NCBI GenBank assembly: GCA_031255915.1
Contig: JAIRRP010000047.1
Span: 1 to 8,738, forward strand
DNA from: Puniceicoccales bacterium
GTDB taxonomy: Bacteria > Verrucomicrobiota > Verrucomicrobiia > Opitutales > JAIRLG01
DNA: 8,738 nt
Reading direction: 5' to 3'
Shown: piece after piece, positions 1 through 7,361 of the stretch
Layout of the letters: the number at the start of each line of letters is the position of its first letter
How positions within the stretch are numbered: the stretch's first letter is position 1
Notes under the pieces: model-generated
The model's database searches: none
What the model was told of the DNA's origin: nothing
What the model saw: only the letters and a program-made list of their open reading frames with translations
Translations under genes and position numbers: made by a program

Positions 1-79
1 GTTCTCGCTCCGCGAGAACGCCATGGTCCCAAGCCCTGGCTTGGAAAAGCCAGGGCTTGGGACGGGCCATCGCGCGAAA
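1..79. repeat. Two perfect hairpins, probable right part of a palindromic repeat cut by the window edge
   Basis: Positions 1-8 pair perfectly with 12-19 around a TCC loop. Positions 26-42 pair perfectly with 47-63 around a GGAA loop, giving a 17-bp stem. The order (short GC-rich stem with a 3-nt loop, then a longer hairpin, then a GC-rich tail at 64-76) matches the last two arms and closing strand of the cloverleaf repeats at 7249-7353 and 7401-7496. The sequence is not the same, and a 6-nt spacer separates the arms here where the others have at most one base. The left closing strand would lie outside the window. The hairpins are visible directly; membership in the same repeat family is inference. 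They lie just downstream of the minus-strand gene that ends at 99 and could also help stop or stabilise its transcript. Confidence 0.6.
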
Positions 80-101
80 AAAAGAATGAAGCACCGCCTC
101 A
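77..101 (-). terminator. Candidate intrinsic terminator of the Verru_Chthon A-like gene
   Basis: On the minus strand a 6-bp stem with one G-T pair and a 3-nt loop (101-96 with 92-87) begins at the TGA stop codon itself. It is followed by TTC and a run of seven T (83-77). The stem is short, so the terminator may be weak; the strong hairpins at 1-63 lie a little further downstream. Confidence 0.4.
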
Positions 102-3100
102 TCTTGACCAACGGACGGGGCCCAATACAAATTTCCTCCCTTTAACGGGATCATCCATCTCGTCCAGCATTCGCTGTGCCCTCACATCGGCTCGAATACC
201 GTGATCTCTTCCCTTTGAGGTATTCTGAAGCTCTGCGTACACATGAATGATGAATGTGTCCCCTCGCGCCGTCAAAAAAGTCCCCAGCGATTGCAAGAGA
301 TCCGCCTGCGTCAGATACCCAGGCTCTCCAAAATGCCGGTCGCCGCTCACCGCCTCATCATCAAATGCGTCGCAATTTCGACCTGATATAATTCGCGCTT
401 CGCCGGCATGTAAGGCCGTATCGATGGCACTCTGTAGCGCCCCTTTGATCCCCTGCTCTGACCTTTCGGCCCCCCTTTCGATCCGTTTGCGATTCACGAA
501 ATCAGCCAATCCCGTAAAAACGCCGCGATTTTTAATCTCCACCACAATCCTCTCCGACAAATGCCACAGCTGTTCCCTCGAGAGTCTCACCCTTCCAATA
601 TCTTTAACCGGGAAACGGCCGAAAGATATCCCCTTTTCCCATACATCATAGGAGCCGCAGAGTACCGAAAACCATGCGACAACCGATGTACTGTGAATAT
701 TAAAAGCACCTTGAATGTACAATTTAGCAGCTAAAAAATTCCATCTATCGGGAAGAGAACTCAAATCCTCACCGCTCTTCCAAGTTTGGAGACGCGGGTT
801 GAGCAATTTTCCTTCTCTCCATGTCGACAAAAAATAAGTATCCCATAGTGCCTGATTGAGCAGATAGGAATAATCGTAGAGCATTTCCACTTTACGGTGC
901 GAACTCCATAGAGAACCTGCCGGGTTTTTCCAAAAAACGGATTCCCTCGGGATCCGAGGTGGCTGCAGGGAATTGCCGATGGCGCAGGAAGGGTGATAAC
1001 CGAACGGAGTCACATTGGCATGCTGCAAAAAACCTAAGTTTAAAATACCGACCTCCTTTCTCGGGACATCGAACAGAATCCCGGAAATCTTATTTTCCGG
1101 TGCGATAATCTTCAATCCCGTAAGGGTTTCATTCGGCCACCATCGAGCCTTCCAATGCCAATTGGATTGCGTAATATTACCCGTAAACGTCGGAAACATA
1201 GGATTATAGGCCATATATTCACCATCTTGGATCTGTGAACGTCCCATCCATAAGGCCCGAGGATTTCCCTCCGCCAACCACCGCACGCTGTCATTTCCAT
1301 TAAAATCTGCCTCTCGATTGGATTTAAGATAGGCCGAGAACCCAAAAAGCGGCATGGGCGTCTCCTCTATGGCAGTTAGCTCATGATCTACGCTACGAGA
1401 AGTCGCATCTTCTATCGGTACTTTCGCAATGATTTGGGCGAGAGAGGCGTTTTCATCACATAAAAACAAGTAAAAATGCTTCCAGCCATTAGTCTTACTC
1501 TCGTCCTCCGTCGTGATGCCCAGGATCCGTTCCACCACGAGCCTGTAGGACGAAAAATTCACGACCTCTCCCGGTAGAGCGAATTCCCAATCATGAGTGA
1601 ATGCGCCTTTTCCGTCGATAATCCACGGCCTGTCCGCATTCCGCTCCGCACATGAACTGGAAGACCCTAGACCCAATGTCACAGACTTTCCCGCTGCCAA
1701 TTCCAAAGCCATGACGCCAGAAAAAACATCCCAGAAGGACTCATTCTCCAGGCCCAGTGCCATCGTCTTCTTCACGGTTGCCGTTTCATCACCTGGCAAA
1801 GAGAGAATGGCTCTTATCGCCGGAGGATCGAAGAGTACATTGGATATTCCATCCTTCCTCAAGCTTCTGTATCGAAAATGATACTCATGCGACGACAAAT
1901 AGACATTATTGGGGTTATGGAGCGTGACTTGTGGAATGAAATCGAAGGCGAGGATCCCCGTTCCCATTTCTGAATTCCAAGCTGTCTTGCGAACTTGTAT
2001 CAGTAGAGAAAAATTACTCATGATGGGCGTCAATGGGGAGAGATCGGGAATTTGCAGTTCCTCTCTCGGCAAATCGCCACGATTCCATGAGCTGTAATCC
2101 TTATAATCTATGGGAGCATAGCTCCTAGCGGCCAACTGCGGCGAAATCTTCTGAGGAGAAATAGAGTCACACATAAGAGCGAAACTCTTGAGTATTCCCC
2201 ATACCGGAACCGGTTCAGGATCGTCATTCGAGACATGAAAGATTCCCTCCGATAATGGCGGATAGGAAGTATTTGCGGTATCTCCCTCCTGGAAGAAAGC
2301 GCTCAAATCCTTGCGCAATCCACCGCTCCGCGAATCTGTCAGCAAACCTTTGGAGCAACAGGTCAAATCATGTTCATAAAACATGAGACCTTTCACCGAA
2401 GTATTTTCAGCTCCCGTAATATGAAATTCCGTATGGTTGACCTCGATCTCTTTCAATGTCCCGCAGGCCGATAGTTGCGACGATTTCTGAGGAAATAGTG
2501 ACAAACCATCCAGGAAATCGATACCGCACTGGGGTGGACATGAGCGGACAACTTCGAGATATAAATCTTCCCGATACGGCAATGTACAACACGCTTTTTG
2601 ACTCTCATCCTCAATCCAATAGGCATAACGTCCGATGGCATTTCCGTCAGTATCGAGAATACTCACAAAAGGAGCACAGACGGTCTGTTTTGAAGCCGGA
2701 TCGTCGACACCCCAGACAAATTTATCGGCCAACGCCACACGACAAAAATCCTCGGTTGCGATACCTTTGCAACTGCCATCCGTTTCGTGCTCATGAGAAA
2801 CGAGCCAGGAGCAAAAGGAAGGGATATCCTGAACAACGCCATCTAATTCCGTACGCCAAACGCCTGTCCATAATTCCTGACCTGATGGAATTCTCTCACT
2901 TCCATTATCCAAAATATTAGCTCTCGCCGTAACCCTTTGATCTTGTGCTGCCACGGATTGTAAATGCTGGAACGCGTCCTGGAGAGCATATTCCGCGCAC
3001 AGATGCAGTTGATTATAAGTACGACGCTTTCTCTGACGCTCACGGACAAGTTCCAGGTAGGAACTCATGAAAATAATCCCCAGCATCAGGCCACTAACGA

Positions 3101-3158
3101 TACTCAAGACCAAGAGCATCGCAAATCCAGCCTGATATCTCTCTCTTTTTCTTCCCAT
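99..3158 (-). CDS. Verru_Chthon cassette protein A-like envelope protein
   Basis: This is a 1019-aa protein with a pilin-like N-terminus: basic residues 2-7, then one hydrophobic segment at about 11-31 followed by a charged stretch (ELVRERQRKRR). It is probably inserted in the inner membrane by this segment, with the rest outside the cytoplasm. Motifs I associate with the Verru_Chthon A family (TIGR02600) occur in order: GRYAYWIEDES (176-186), LLTDSRSGGLRKDLS (272-286), LGFLQHANVTPFGYHPSCAIG (708-728), YDYSYLLNQALWDTYFLS (761-778), GAFNIHSTSVVAW (817-829), LADFVNRK (884-891) and LTQADLL...LTARGDTFIIHVYAE (949-976). The biochemical role of the family is not known to me. Its members usually sit beside pilin-like proteins B, C and D; none is in this window, as tRNA-Cys lies upstream. 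Twelve Cys fall between 116 and 330, which suggests disulfides. The ATG at 3158 is the only usual start after an in-frame TGA just upstream (only a CTG two codons earlier competes). No clear ribosome binding site is visible. Confidence 0.85.
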   Translation of the reverse strand: MGRKRERYQAGFAMLLVLSIVSGLMLGIIFMSSYLELVRERQRKRRTYNQLHLCAEYALQDAFQHLQSVAAQDQRVTARANILDNGSERIPSGQELWTGVWRTELDGVVQDIPSFCSWLVSHEHETDGSCKGIATEDFCRVALADKFVWGVDDPASKQTVCAPFVSILDTDGNAIGRYAYWIEDESQKACCTLPYREDLYLEVVRSCPPQCGIDFLDGLSLFPQKSSQLSACGTLKEIEVNHTEFHITGAENTSVKGLMFYEHDLTCCSKGLLTDSRSGGLRKDLSAFFQEGDTANTSYPPLSEGIFHVSNDDPEPVPVWGILKSFALMCDSISPQKISPQLAARSYAPIDYKDYSSWNRGDLPREELQIPDLSPLTPIMSNFSLLIQVRKTAWNSEMGTGILAFDFIPQVTLHNPNNVYLSSHEYHFRYRSLRKDGISNVLFDPPAIRAILSLPGDETATVKKTMALGLENESFWDVFSGVMALELAAGKSVTLGLGSSSSCAERNADRPWIIDGKGAFTHDWEFALPGEVVNFSSYRLVVERILGITTEDESKTNGWKHFYLFLCDENASLAQIIAKVPIEDATSRSVDHELTAIEETPMPLFGFSAYLKSNREADFNGNDSVRWLAEGNPRALWMGRSQIQDGEYMAYNPMFPTFTGNITQSNWHWKARWWPNETLTGLKIIAPENKISGILFDVPRKEVGILNLGFLQHANVTPFGYHPSCAIGNSLQPPRIPRESVFWKNPAGSLWSSHRKVEMLYDYSYLLNQALWDTYFLSTWREGKLLNPRLQTWKSGEDLSSLPDRWNFLAAKLYIQGAFNIHSTSVVAWFSVLCGSYDVWEKGISFGRFPVKDIGRVRLSREQLWHLSERIVVEIKNRGVFTGLADFVNRKRIERGAERSEQGIKGALQSAIDTALHAGEARIISGRNCDAFDDEAVSGDRHFGEPGYLTQADLLQSLGTFLTARGDTFIIHVYAELQNTSKGRDHGIRADVRAQRMLDEMDDPVKGRKFVLGPVRWSR

Positions 3159-3270
3159 TTTCAGGAGAGCGTAAGCTACGCGTAAAAAAATAAAGAATCA
3201 AAGAGGATTCTTCATCGGCCCAGAAACAGCTTGCTCTCCCGAGAGCATTTAGTTTGTTCCGCCATGTCGT
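3159..3270. promoter_or_regulatory. Divergent intergenic region between the Verru_Chthon A-like gene and tRNA-Cys
   Basis: This 112-bp gap should contain the promoters of both the leftward gene and the rightward tRNA. I cannot pick a convincing -35/-10 pair for either. The only structure is a 7-bp inverted repeat with a CC centre at 3232-3247 (TGCTCTC/GAGAGCA), 23 bp before the tRNA. It could be an operator or part of the tRNA leader. That promoters lie here follows from gene orientation, not from recognised boxes. Confidence 0.3.
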
Positions 3271-3345
<75 letters not shown>

Positions 3346-3413
3346 GGATACTTTTCAAACTAAAGTCTGGTAAAACCTAGCCGGAAAATGCTCTTATGGA
3401 GAAAAACAGGGCA

Positions 3414-3512
3414 ATGATTCACAAGAGATTCATTTTTGTAATTTCTGTTCCTATTTCATTACTCTTTCCTTGCGGCGCTGAACCCACTCAAAGAATCTCT
3501 TCGCTTCTTTAG
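3414..3512 (+). CDS. Possible small ORF with signal-peptide-like sequence, or a 5' gene remnant
   Basis: The frame has 32 codons, with ATG at 3414 preceded by AGGG (3408-3411) at a short Shine-Dalgarno distance. The product begins MIHKRFIFVISVPISLLF and then PCGAEPTQ, i.e. basic residues, a hydrophobic core and a possible cleavage region. The Cys is not in a good lipobox because Pro precedes it. The frame ends at a TAG only 8 bp before the TA target of the first MITE-like element. It could be a genuine short secreted peptide, the 5' stump of a secreted protein gene damaged around the insertion, or chance. I do not recognise it. Confidence 0.25.
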   Translation: MIHKRFIFVISVPISLLFPCGAEPTQRISSLL

Positions 3513-3519
3513 AAGCTTC

Positions 3520-3685
3520 TAGAGGGTATCGTCAAAATCAGACAGCAAAAAGAGAGATAGAGCGGACGTGGAATGCAGAAATAAAGGAGTGAATATTTTT
3601 AAAGTATCGAGTGGAAATGGAACGCCATTCCTTCTTTCTCCTTCTTTTTTTTCTTTATCAATCTTTTATTTGACGACGATCTCTA
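3520..3685. mobile_element. MITE-like element, copy 1 (162 bp plus TA target duplication)
   Basis: The element body is 3522-3683, flanked by TA on each side. The ends are imperfect inverted repeats: GAGGGTATCGTCAAAA at the left, and GAGATCGTCGTCAAAT reading inwards from the right, sharing the core TCGTCAAA. The first 63 bp match copy 2 (4405-4467) at 55 positions by eye. The left half is purine-rich and the right half pyrimidine-rich, so the whole element can fold back. A small internal hairpin AATGG-AACG-CCATT lies near the middle. It encodes no protein, so it would need a transposase from elsewhere. TA duplication is typical of IS630/Tc1-mariner elements, but I cannot assign the family from the ends. 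It is more diverged at its ends than copy 2, which suggests an older insertion. Confidence 0.75.
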
Positions 3686-3795
3686 ATAATCCCATACATA
3701 TGTAATTTTGCCGGCCATAAATTTTATCAATGGACAACAAAGCACCATCGTAACAGCGCGGGTTGCGTCCATCGGCCAATGTAAAAGTCGAATTT
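3686..3795. other. Spacer between MITE copy 1 and the glycosylase stop codon
   Basis: I see no gene with a start codon here. On the minus strand one frame stays open for 48 codons (3812 to 3669), from inside the glycosylase 3' end to a TAA (3666-3668) in the element's right end. Part of it reads LADGRNPRCYDGALLSID, which looks protein-like. It has no usual start before its last residues, so at most it is a remnant. Confidence 0.3.
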
Positions 3796-4278
3796 TTACC
3801 CAAGACAGGACATCATTACCTCCCACTCTTTTACAAGTCTCTCAAAACCATACGTCGCATTCGCGGGACTCGTCGAGGACAATCTTTGGACATCGTGGCC
3901 AATGTACTTTTTATATAGCTTGTAGGCTTTGTCGCCATTGGCAAAGATCTGCCGAATCGGAGAATGCTGCAAAACGATGGACATATCTGCCGGTAGGACG
4001 TTCGTCATATGGCTATCACTGGAACCCACAATATCGCAACTTCGAACCACATCCCACAGGGCAATTTTGTTTTTAAGTAGCATCTGCTTCTTGCTTTCAA
4101 CACTAATAGGCATGAGGTCTGTTTTCGTGAGATAGGCCATAATTTTCCAAAACCGATTCTGCGGGTGCCCGTAATAGAAACCATATTCTCTAGATTTCAC
4201 AGAAGGAAAAGAACCCAACAAAAGCACCTTCGAATGTCGGTCAAAAACAGGTTCAAAGGGATGTTCAAGCGGAGGCAT
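3796..4278 (-). CDS. DNA-deoxyinosine (hypoxanthine-DNA) glycosylase, UDG superfamily
   Basis: This 160-aa protein is of the hypoxanthine-DNA glycosylase type (family 6 of the uracil-DNA glycosylase superfamily, TIGR04274-like). Such enzymes cut hypoxanthine, formed by adenine deamination, from DNA and start base-excision repair. Visible signatures are LLLGSFPSVKSRE (19-31, the motif-1 position), FYYGHPQNRFW (34-44), whose Asn41 I take as the catalytic Asn of the family, ALWDVVRSCDIVGSSDS (73-89), IFANGDKAY (111-119) and STSPANA (135-141, the motif-2 position). Length and both ends fit a complete protein. The ATG at 4278 begins right before the conserved PFEPVFD region; the AGGT about 19 bases upstream is too distant to be a good ribosome binding site. 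The gene lies alone between two related MITE-like elements, downstream of mutS in the same direction. Confidence 0.85.
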   Translation of the reverse strand: MPPLEHPFEPVFDRHSKVLLLGSFPSVKSREYGFYYGHPQNRFWKIMAYLTKTDLMPISVESKKQMLLKNKIALWDVVRSCDIVGSSDSHMTNVLPADMSIVLQHSPIRQIFANGDKAYKLYKKYIGHDVQRLSSTSPANATYGFERLVKEWEVMMSCLG

Positions 4279-4301
4279 TTATGTAGATACTGAATTACCT
4301 T

Positions 4302-4330
4302 ATCATATTTTAAATCCTGAAATTTATAAA
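4302..4330 (-). promoter_or_regulatory. Candidate promoter of the glycosylase gene
   Basis: On the minus strand TTTATA (4330-4325) and TATGAT (4307-4302) are 17 bp apart, with the -10 box 23 bp before the ATG. The -10 matches TATAAT at 5 of 6 positions and the -35 matches TTGACA at 4 of 6. The region is AT-rich, so a chance match is possible. Confidence 0.35.
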
Positions 4331-4402
4331 ATCCCGAATTTATGGCATATCCGGACCGGAACCTTGTGCTTTATTACATTTTAAAGTAAGAGATCATCTT
4401 CC

Positions 4403-4549
4403 TAGAGAGTGCCGTCAAAATCAGGCAGTAAACAGAGAGATGGAGCGGATGTGGAATGCAGAAATAAGTCTCCTATGTGTCCTCTTTTCCACTCCATCTT
4501 TCTCCTCCTCCTTTTCCTTTTGTTAACCTTTTTTTGACGACACACTCTA
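4403..4549. mobile_element. MITE-like element, copy 2 (143 bp plus TA target duplication), abutting mutS
   Basis: The body is 4405-4547, flanked by TA at 4403-4404 and 4548-4549. The ends are GAGAGTGCCGTCAAAA and, read inwards from the right, GAGTGTGTCGTCAAAA, which agree at 14 of 16 positions. Inside the ends the arms again resemble each other in inverted orientation (AGATGGAGCGGA against AGATGGAGTGGA), so it can form a long imperfect hairpin. It has the same orientation as copy 1 and no coding capacity. The right TA and the adjoining terminal base form the mutS stop codon. Its foldback structure lies at the mutS 3' end and may affect transcript ending or stability, although no T-run typical of an intrinsic terminator follows it. 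Confidence 0.8.
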
Positions 4550-7108
4550 GCTTTCGTGGGAATCGAAAAGCCAATCTATTTGTTCCGATGCCCGATGGGG
4601 GTGATGATCTGTTTTATTCCTCTTTTGAGAAAGCATGTGTTGCAGGAGTGTACCTTCGTTTTCCAGTTCATGGAGAATTTCTTGAGCTCGGGATAAGACG
4701 CTTGCCGGTAAACCTGCTAGGCGTGCGACCTGGATACCGTAGGAGCGATCCGCGGAACCGGGAACAACATTGCGCAGAAAAATGATCTCGTCATTCCATT
4801 CCTTGACCGTGACGTGATAATTCCGAAGTCGTGAAAGCGATTGTTCTAATTGAGTCAGTTCATGGTAATGCGTCGCAAAAAGTGTTTTGGGCCCCGTTTC
4901 ACCGGAGCCATGGAGATGCTCGGCCACAGACCATGCGATGCTCAGTCCGTCATAAGTGCTCGTTCCGCGACCGATTTCATCGAGGATCACGAGGCTTCGA
5001 GGCGAAGCGTAGTGCAAAATATTGGCCGTCTCAATCATTTCGACCATGAAGGTCGAATTTCCATGAATGAGGTCATCGCTGGCACCTACGCGGGAAAAGA
5101 TGCGATCTAAAAGTCCTACATGGCATTGGCTGGCAGGAACCCAAGAGCCGAGATGGGCCATAAATGCGATGAGTGCGACTTGCCGGATATAGGTCGATTT
5201 CCCGGCCATATTAGGGCCAGTGATGAGCGCTATTTGCCGAGAAGAAGAGTAGAGTTGCGTATCATTGGGGATAAAAGTCGATGATTTCGATCGATCTTGT
5301 AAAAAAATCTGTTCTATGACCGGATGACGACCTTCGGTGATTTCTAGGCCATCGGAATCATCGACTTTGGGGCAGCAATAATCCATATCTCTTGCCAAAG
5401 TAGCCCATGAGCAGAAGAGGTCTATTTCTGCAATGACATGGGCAACGGTGTGTAAAGCCTTGGCGTAGAGTGATGTACTTTCTATCAAATGAGCAAAGTG
5501 CTGTTGCTCGAGCCGTATAATTTCCTCTTTTGCGTGAAATATCTCCCGTTCTTTGGCTCGCAGGTCTTCTGTGGTGTAGCGCTCTGCGTTAACCGTTGTT
5601 TGCCGACGGATATAATGGGATGGAACGGAAGCGAGATGAGCTTTTGTGATTTCGATGAAGTAACCGAAATTATTATTATATTTGATGCGTAGATGGCGAA
5701 TGCCAGTCTTTTTTTGCTCCTCTGTTTCTAGCTCCTGTAACCATACCTGGTGATTATCTGTTATTTTTCGGAGGTGCTCCAGAGAAGTATCGTAACCTTC
5801 ACGAATGAAGCCACCTTCCGAGATATTGTTGGGAAGTTCTTCCGCCAATGCCCTGGATAAGAGCGAATTAAGTTCATCAAAACCCGAAAAACTATCGGCA
5901 ATGGTCCGAATACTTTCGGCTTCAAAAGCGTGTAATTGTCTCTTGATTTTTGGAAAAAATCCTAAGCTTCTTCGAACAGCTCCGAGTTCTCGGGGATTCG
6001 TGCTTCTGTGTTGAATCCGTGTGAGTGTTCGTGGGATATCGCATAATGCTTTAAGCGATTCCTGTAAAAGGGCTGATTGAGTCCCTTCTTTAAGGAAAGA
6101 AGAGACTAAATCTTGCCGTCGCTGGATCTCGTTCAAATGCAATGGAGGGGCCATGAGGTAGGTTTCCAATAGGCGAGCACCCATGCTTGTCTGGGTTCTA
6201 TCCATCGCTTTCAGCAAGGAACCTTCGCGCTTTCTGGAATAGGTATAAAAAATCTCTAGATGGGATTGGGTCGTTTTATCTAGCACCAAAAAATCCTGAA
6301 TTTTATATTCCTTGAGGGAATAGAGGTTATGGGGAGGTTGGCATAAATTTTCACTGATATAGCGGATGAGCGCAGCGGCGCTCCCTAAGGCGGGATGAGT
6401 TTCGGGAATGCCGAAACCAAGTAGGTTGGCAACCCCTAGTGTTTCTTTGAGGAGTGTATAACCGGTGGTAGTATCGAAGGCGTAGGGGGAAATCCCGGAT
6501 CGAAGGATGGGACGTATAGCCTCGTTTAAAGACAGTAACTCTTTTTCCTGAAGGAACTGATCCCAATCTTCTTCTGCGCGCTCGCTGATGACAATTTCCG
6601 TTGCGTGGAGTGTTTGGAATACGGCTAAAAATGCCTGAAAATCCTGGGTCGTGAAGAGGGAGAAATTTCTAGTGGACATCTCGAGCCATGCGAGGTGAAA
6701 GCCATTCTTTTCGATGCAAAAAGCTACCAAAAATCGGTTATGGGAAGCTTCGAGATGTTGCTCTTCGATGGTGGTTCCTGGGGAAAAGATACGGGTTATT
6801 TTTCTCTCTACCAGCTTCCCGGATTGAGGGTTTTCAATTTGATCACAAATGGCGATTTTATAGCCTCCGTTGAGGACTTTTGCGATGTAGGTTTCCGCAG
6901 CGTGAAAGGGAATTCCCGCCATAGGAGTCATTTGGCGTTGGGTCAATACGATACCCAGTAATCGCGAACCGATCTCGGCATCTTCGCCGAACATTTCATA
7001 AAAGTCTCCAAGCCGGAAGAAGAGGAGTGTCCGCTCTGATAGTGAACGGCGAATTTTCCAATACTGCCGCATCATGGGCGTCAGTGGATCAAGGTCGGTG
7101 GGGTGCAT
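4547..7108 (-). CDS. mutS: DNA mismatch repair protein MutS
   Basis: This 853-aa protein, the usual MutS1 length, recognises mispaired and looped bases and recruits MutL. The mismatch-binding domain (about 1-125) has GDFYEMF with Phe36 and Glu38, the pair that touches the mismatch. A connector domain, then the lever and clamp helices (about 265-560), follow. The ATPase domain has Walker A GPNMAGKST (631-639), the signature region DDLIHGNSTFMVEM (678-691), Walker B LVILDE (706-711), the H-loop THYHEL (746-751) and GIQVARLAGLP (791-801). The tail is short and ends with QIDWLF (843-848), which resembles a sliding-clamp-binding motif, five residues before the stop; a C-terminal tetramer domain seems absent. 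The ATG at 7108 puts Phe36 in the same numbering as E. coli MutS; no strong ribosome binding site is visible. A promoter lies 47 bp upstream. The TAG stop is shared with the end of a MITE. Confidence 0.98.
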   Translation of the reverse strand: MHPTDLDPLTPMMRQYWKIRRSLSERTLLFFRLGDFYEMFGEDAEIGSRLLGIVLTQRQMTPMAGIPFHAAETYIAKVLNGGYKIAICDQIENPQSGKLVERKITRIFSPGTTIEEQHLEASHNRFLVAFCIEKNGFHLAWLEMSTRNFSLFTTQDFQAFLAVFQTLHATEIVISERAEEDWDQFLQEKELLSLNEAIRPILRSGISPYAFDTTTGYTLLKETLGVANLLGFGIPETHPALGSAAALIRYISENLCQPPHNLYSLKEYKIQDFLVLDKTTQSHLEIFYTYSRKREGSLLKAMDRTQTSMGARLLETYLMAPPLHLNEIQRRQDLVSSFLKEGTQSALLQESLKALCDIPRTLTRIQHRSTNPRELGAVRRSLGFFPKIKRQLHAFEAESIRTIADSFSGFDELNSLLSRALAEELPNNISEGGFIREGYDTSLEHLRKITDNHQVWLQELETEEQKKTGIRHLRIKYNNNFGYFIEITKAHLASVPSHYIRRQTTVNAERYTTEDLRAKEREIFHAKEEIIRLEQQHFAHLIESTSLYAKALHTVAHVIAEIDLFCSWATLARDMDYCCPKVDDSDGLEITEGRHPVIEQIFLQDRSKSSTFIPNDTQLYSSSRQIALITGPNMAGKSTYIRQVALIAFMAHLGSWVPASQCHVGLLDRIFSRVGASDDLIHGNSTFMVEMIETANILHYASPRSLVILDEIGRGTSTYDGLSIAWSVAEHLHGSGETGPKTLFATHYHELTQLEQSLSRLRNYHVTVKEWNDEIIFLRNVVPGSADRSYGIQVARLAGLPASVLSRAQEILHELENEGTLLQHMLSQKRNKTDHHPHRASEQIDWLFDSHES

Positions 7109-7154
7109 TCTGAGATTTAAGTTTTCAATGTTGAGGGACTACAACACGAAAGCT

Positions 7155-7183
7155 ACTATAGGAATGTGGATTTTAAAACTCAA
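7155..7183 (-). promoter_or_regulatory. Sigma70-type promoter of mutS
   Basis: On the minus strand TTGAGT (7183-7178) and TATAGT (7160-7155) are exactly 17 bp apart. The -10 matches the consensus at 5 of 6 positions and the -35 at 4 of 6. The expected transcript start is near 7148, giving a leader of about 40 nt. An 8-bp inverted repeat, ATGTTGAG at 7128-7135 and CTCAACAT at 7179-7186, brackets the promoter and overlaps the -35 box. It may be an operator, but that is inference. Confidence 0.6.
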
Positions 7184-7248
7184 CATCGCTTTTGAGATGC
7201 ATAGGGCTATTGTTTAGTAGGGTATTCTGGGGCCTTGAGGGTGTTCGT

Positions 7249-7353
7249 CCTGCCGCCTTTGGAGCCCTTCGGGCTCCTGCCCGCTGCGCGGGCCGCGGCA
7301 AGGAAAAATGAAAGCTCCCGCTTTACATTTTTCTTGGCCGCAAAGGCGGCAGG
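7249..7353. repeat. Cloverleaf palindromic repeat, copy A
   Basis: A perfect 13-bp outer stem (7249-7261 with 7341-7353) encloses three hairpins. P2 is GGAGCCC-TTC-GGGCTCC (7261-7277). P3 is GCCCGC-TGC-GCGGGC (7279-7293). P4 is a long AT-rich arm (7295-7341) with a GCGGC/GCCGC base and an inner AAAGC/GCTTT stem. P2 shares one base with the outer stem, and P4 shares one base (7341). Copy B nearby has the same arms in the same order. In one minus-strand frame the repeat is open and contains the peptide GRSPKGSKGG. Possible roles include a transcript end for exbBD, a mobile palindromic unit or a structured RNA; none is shown. Confidence 0.8.
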
Positions 7354-7361
7354 CCCGCCGG

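Noticed and set aside
247..2920. Plus-strand open frames antisense to the Verru_Chthon A-like gene (247-651, 1597-1881, 2456-2920)
   Set aside because: The minus-strand frame is one uninterrupted 1019-codon gene with recognisable motifs; the others are low-complexity shadows.
3708..4076. 122-codon plus-strand frame over the glycosylase gene
   Set aside because: It is antisense to the conserved GHPQNRFW-to-STSPANA region and its product has no recognisable domain.
4405..4547. MITE copy 2 as a classical intrinsic terminator of mutS
   Set aside because: The foldback is long and imperfect and has no T-run after it on the minus strand; an effect on the transcript is possible but this is not a standard terminator.
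4477..6961. Plus-strand open frames across mutS (for example 4477-4785, 5489-5692, 6695-6961)
   Set aside because: They lie antisense to strongly conserved MutS domains and show no family motifs of their own.
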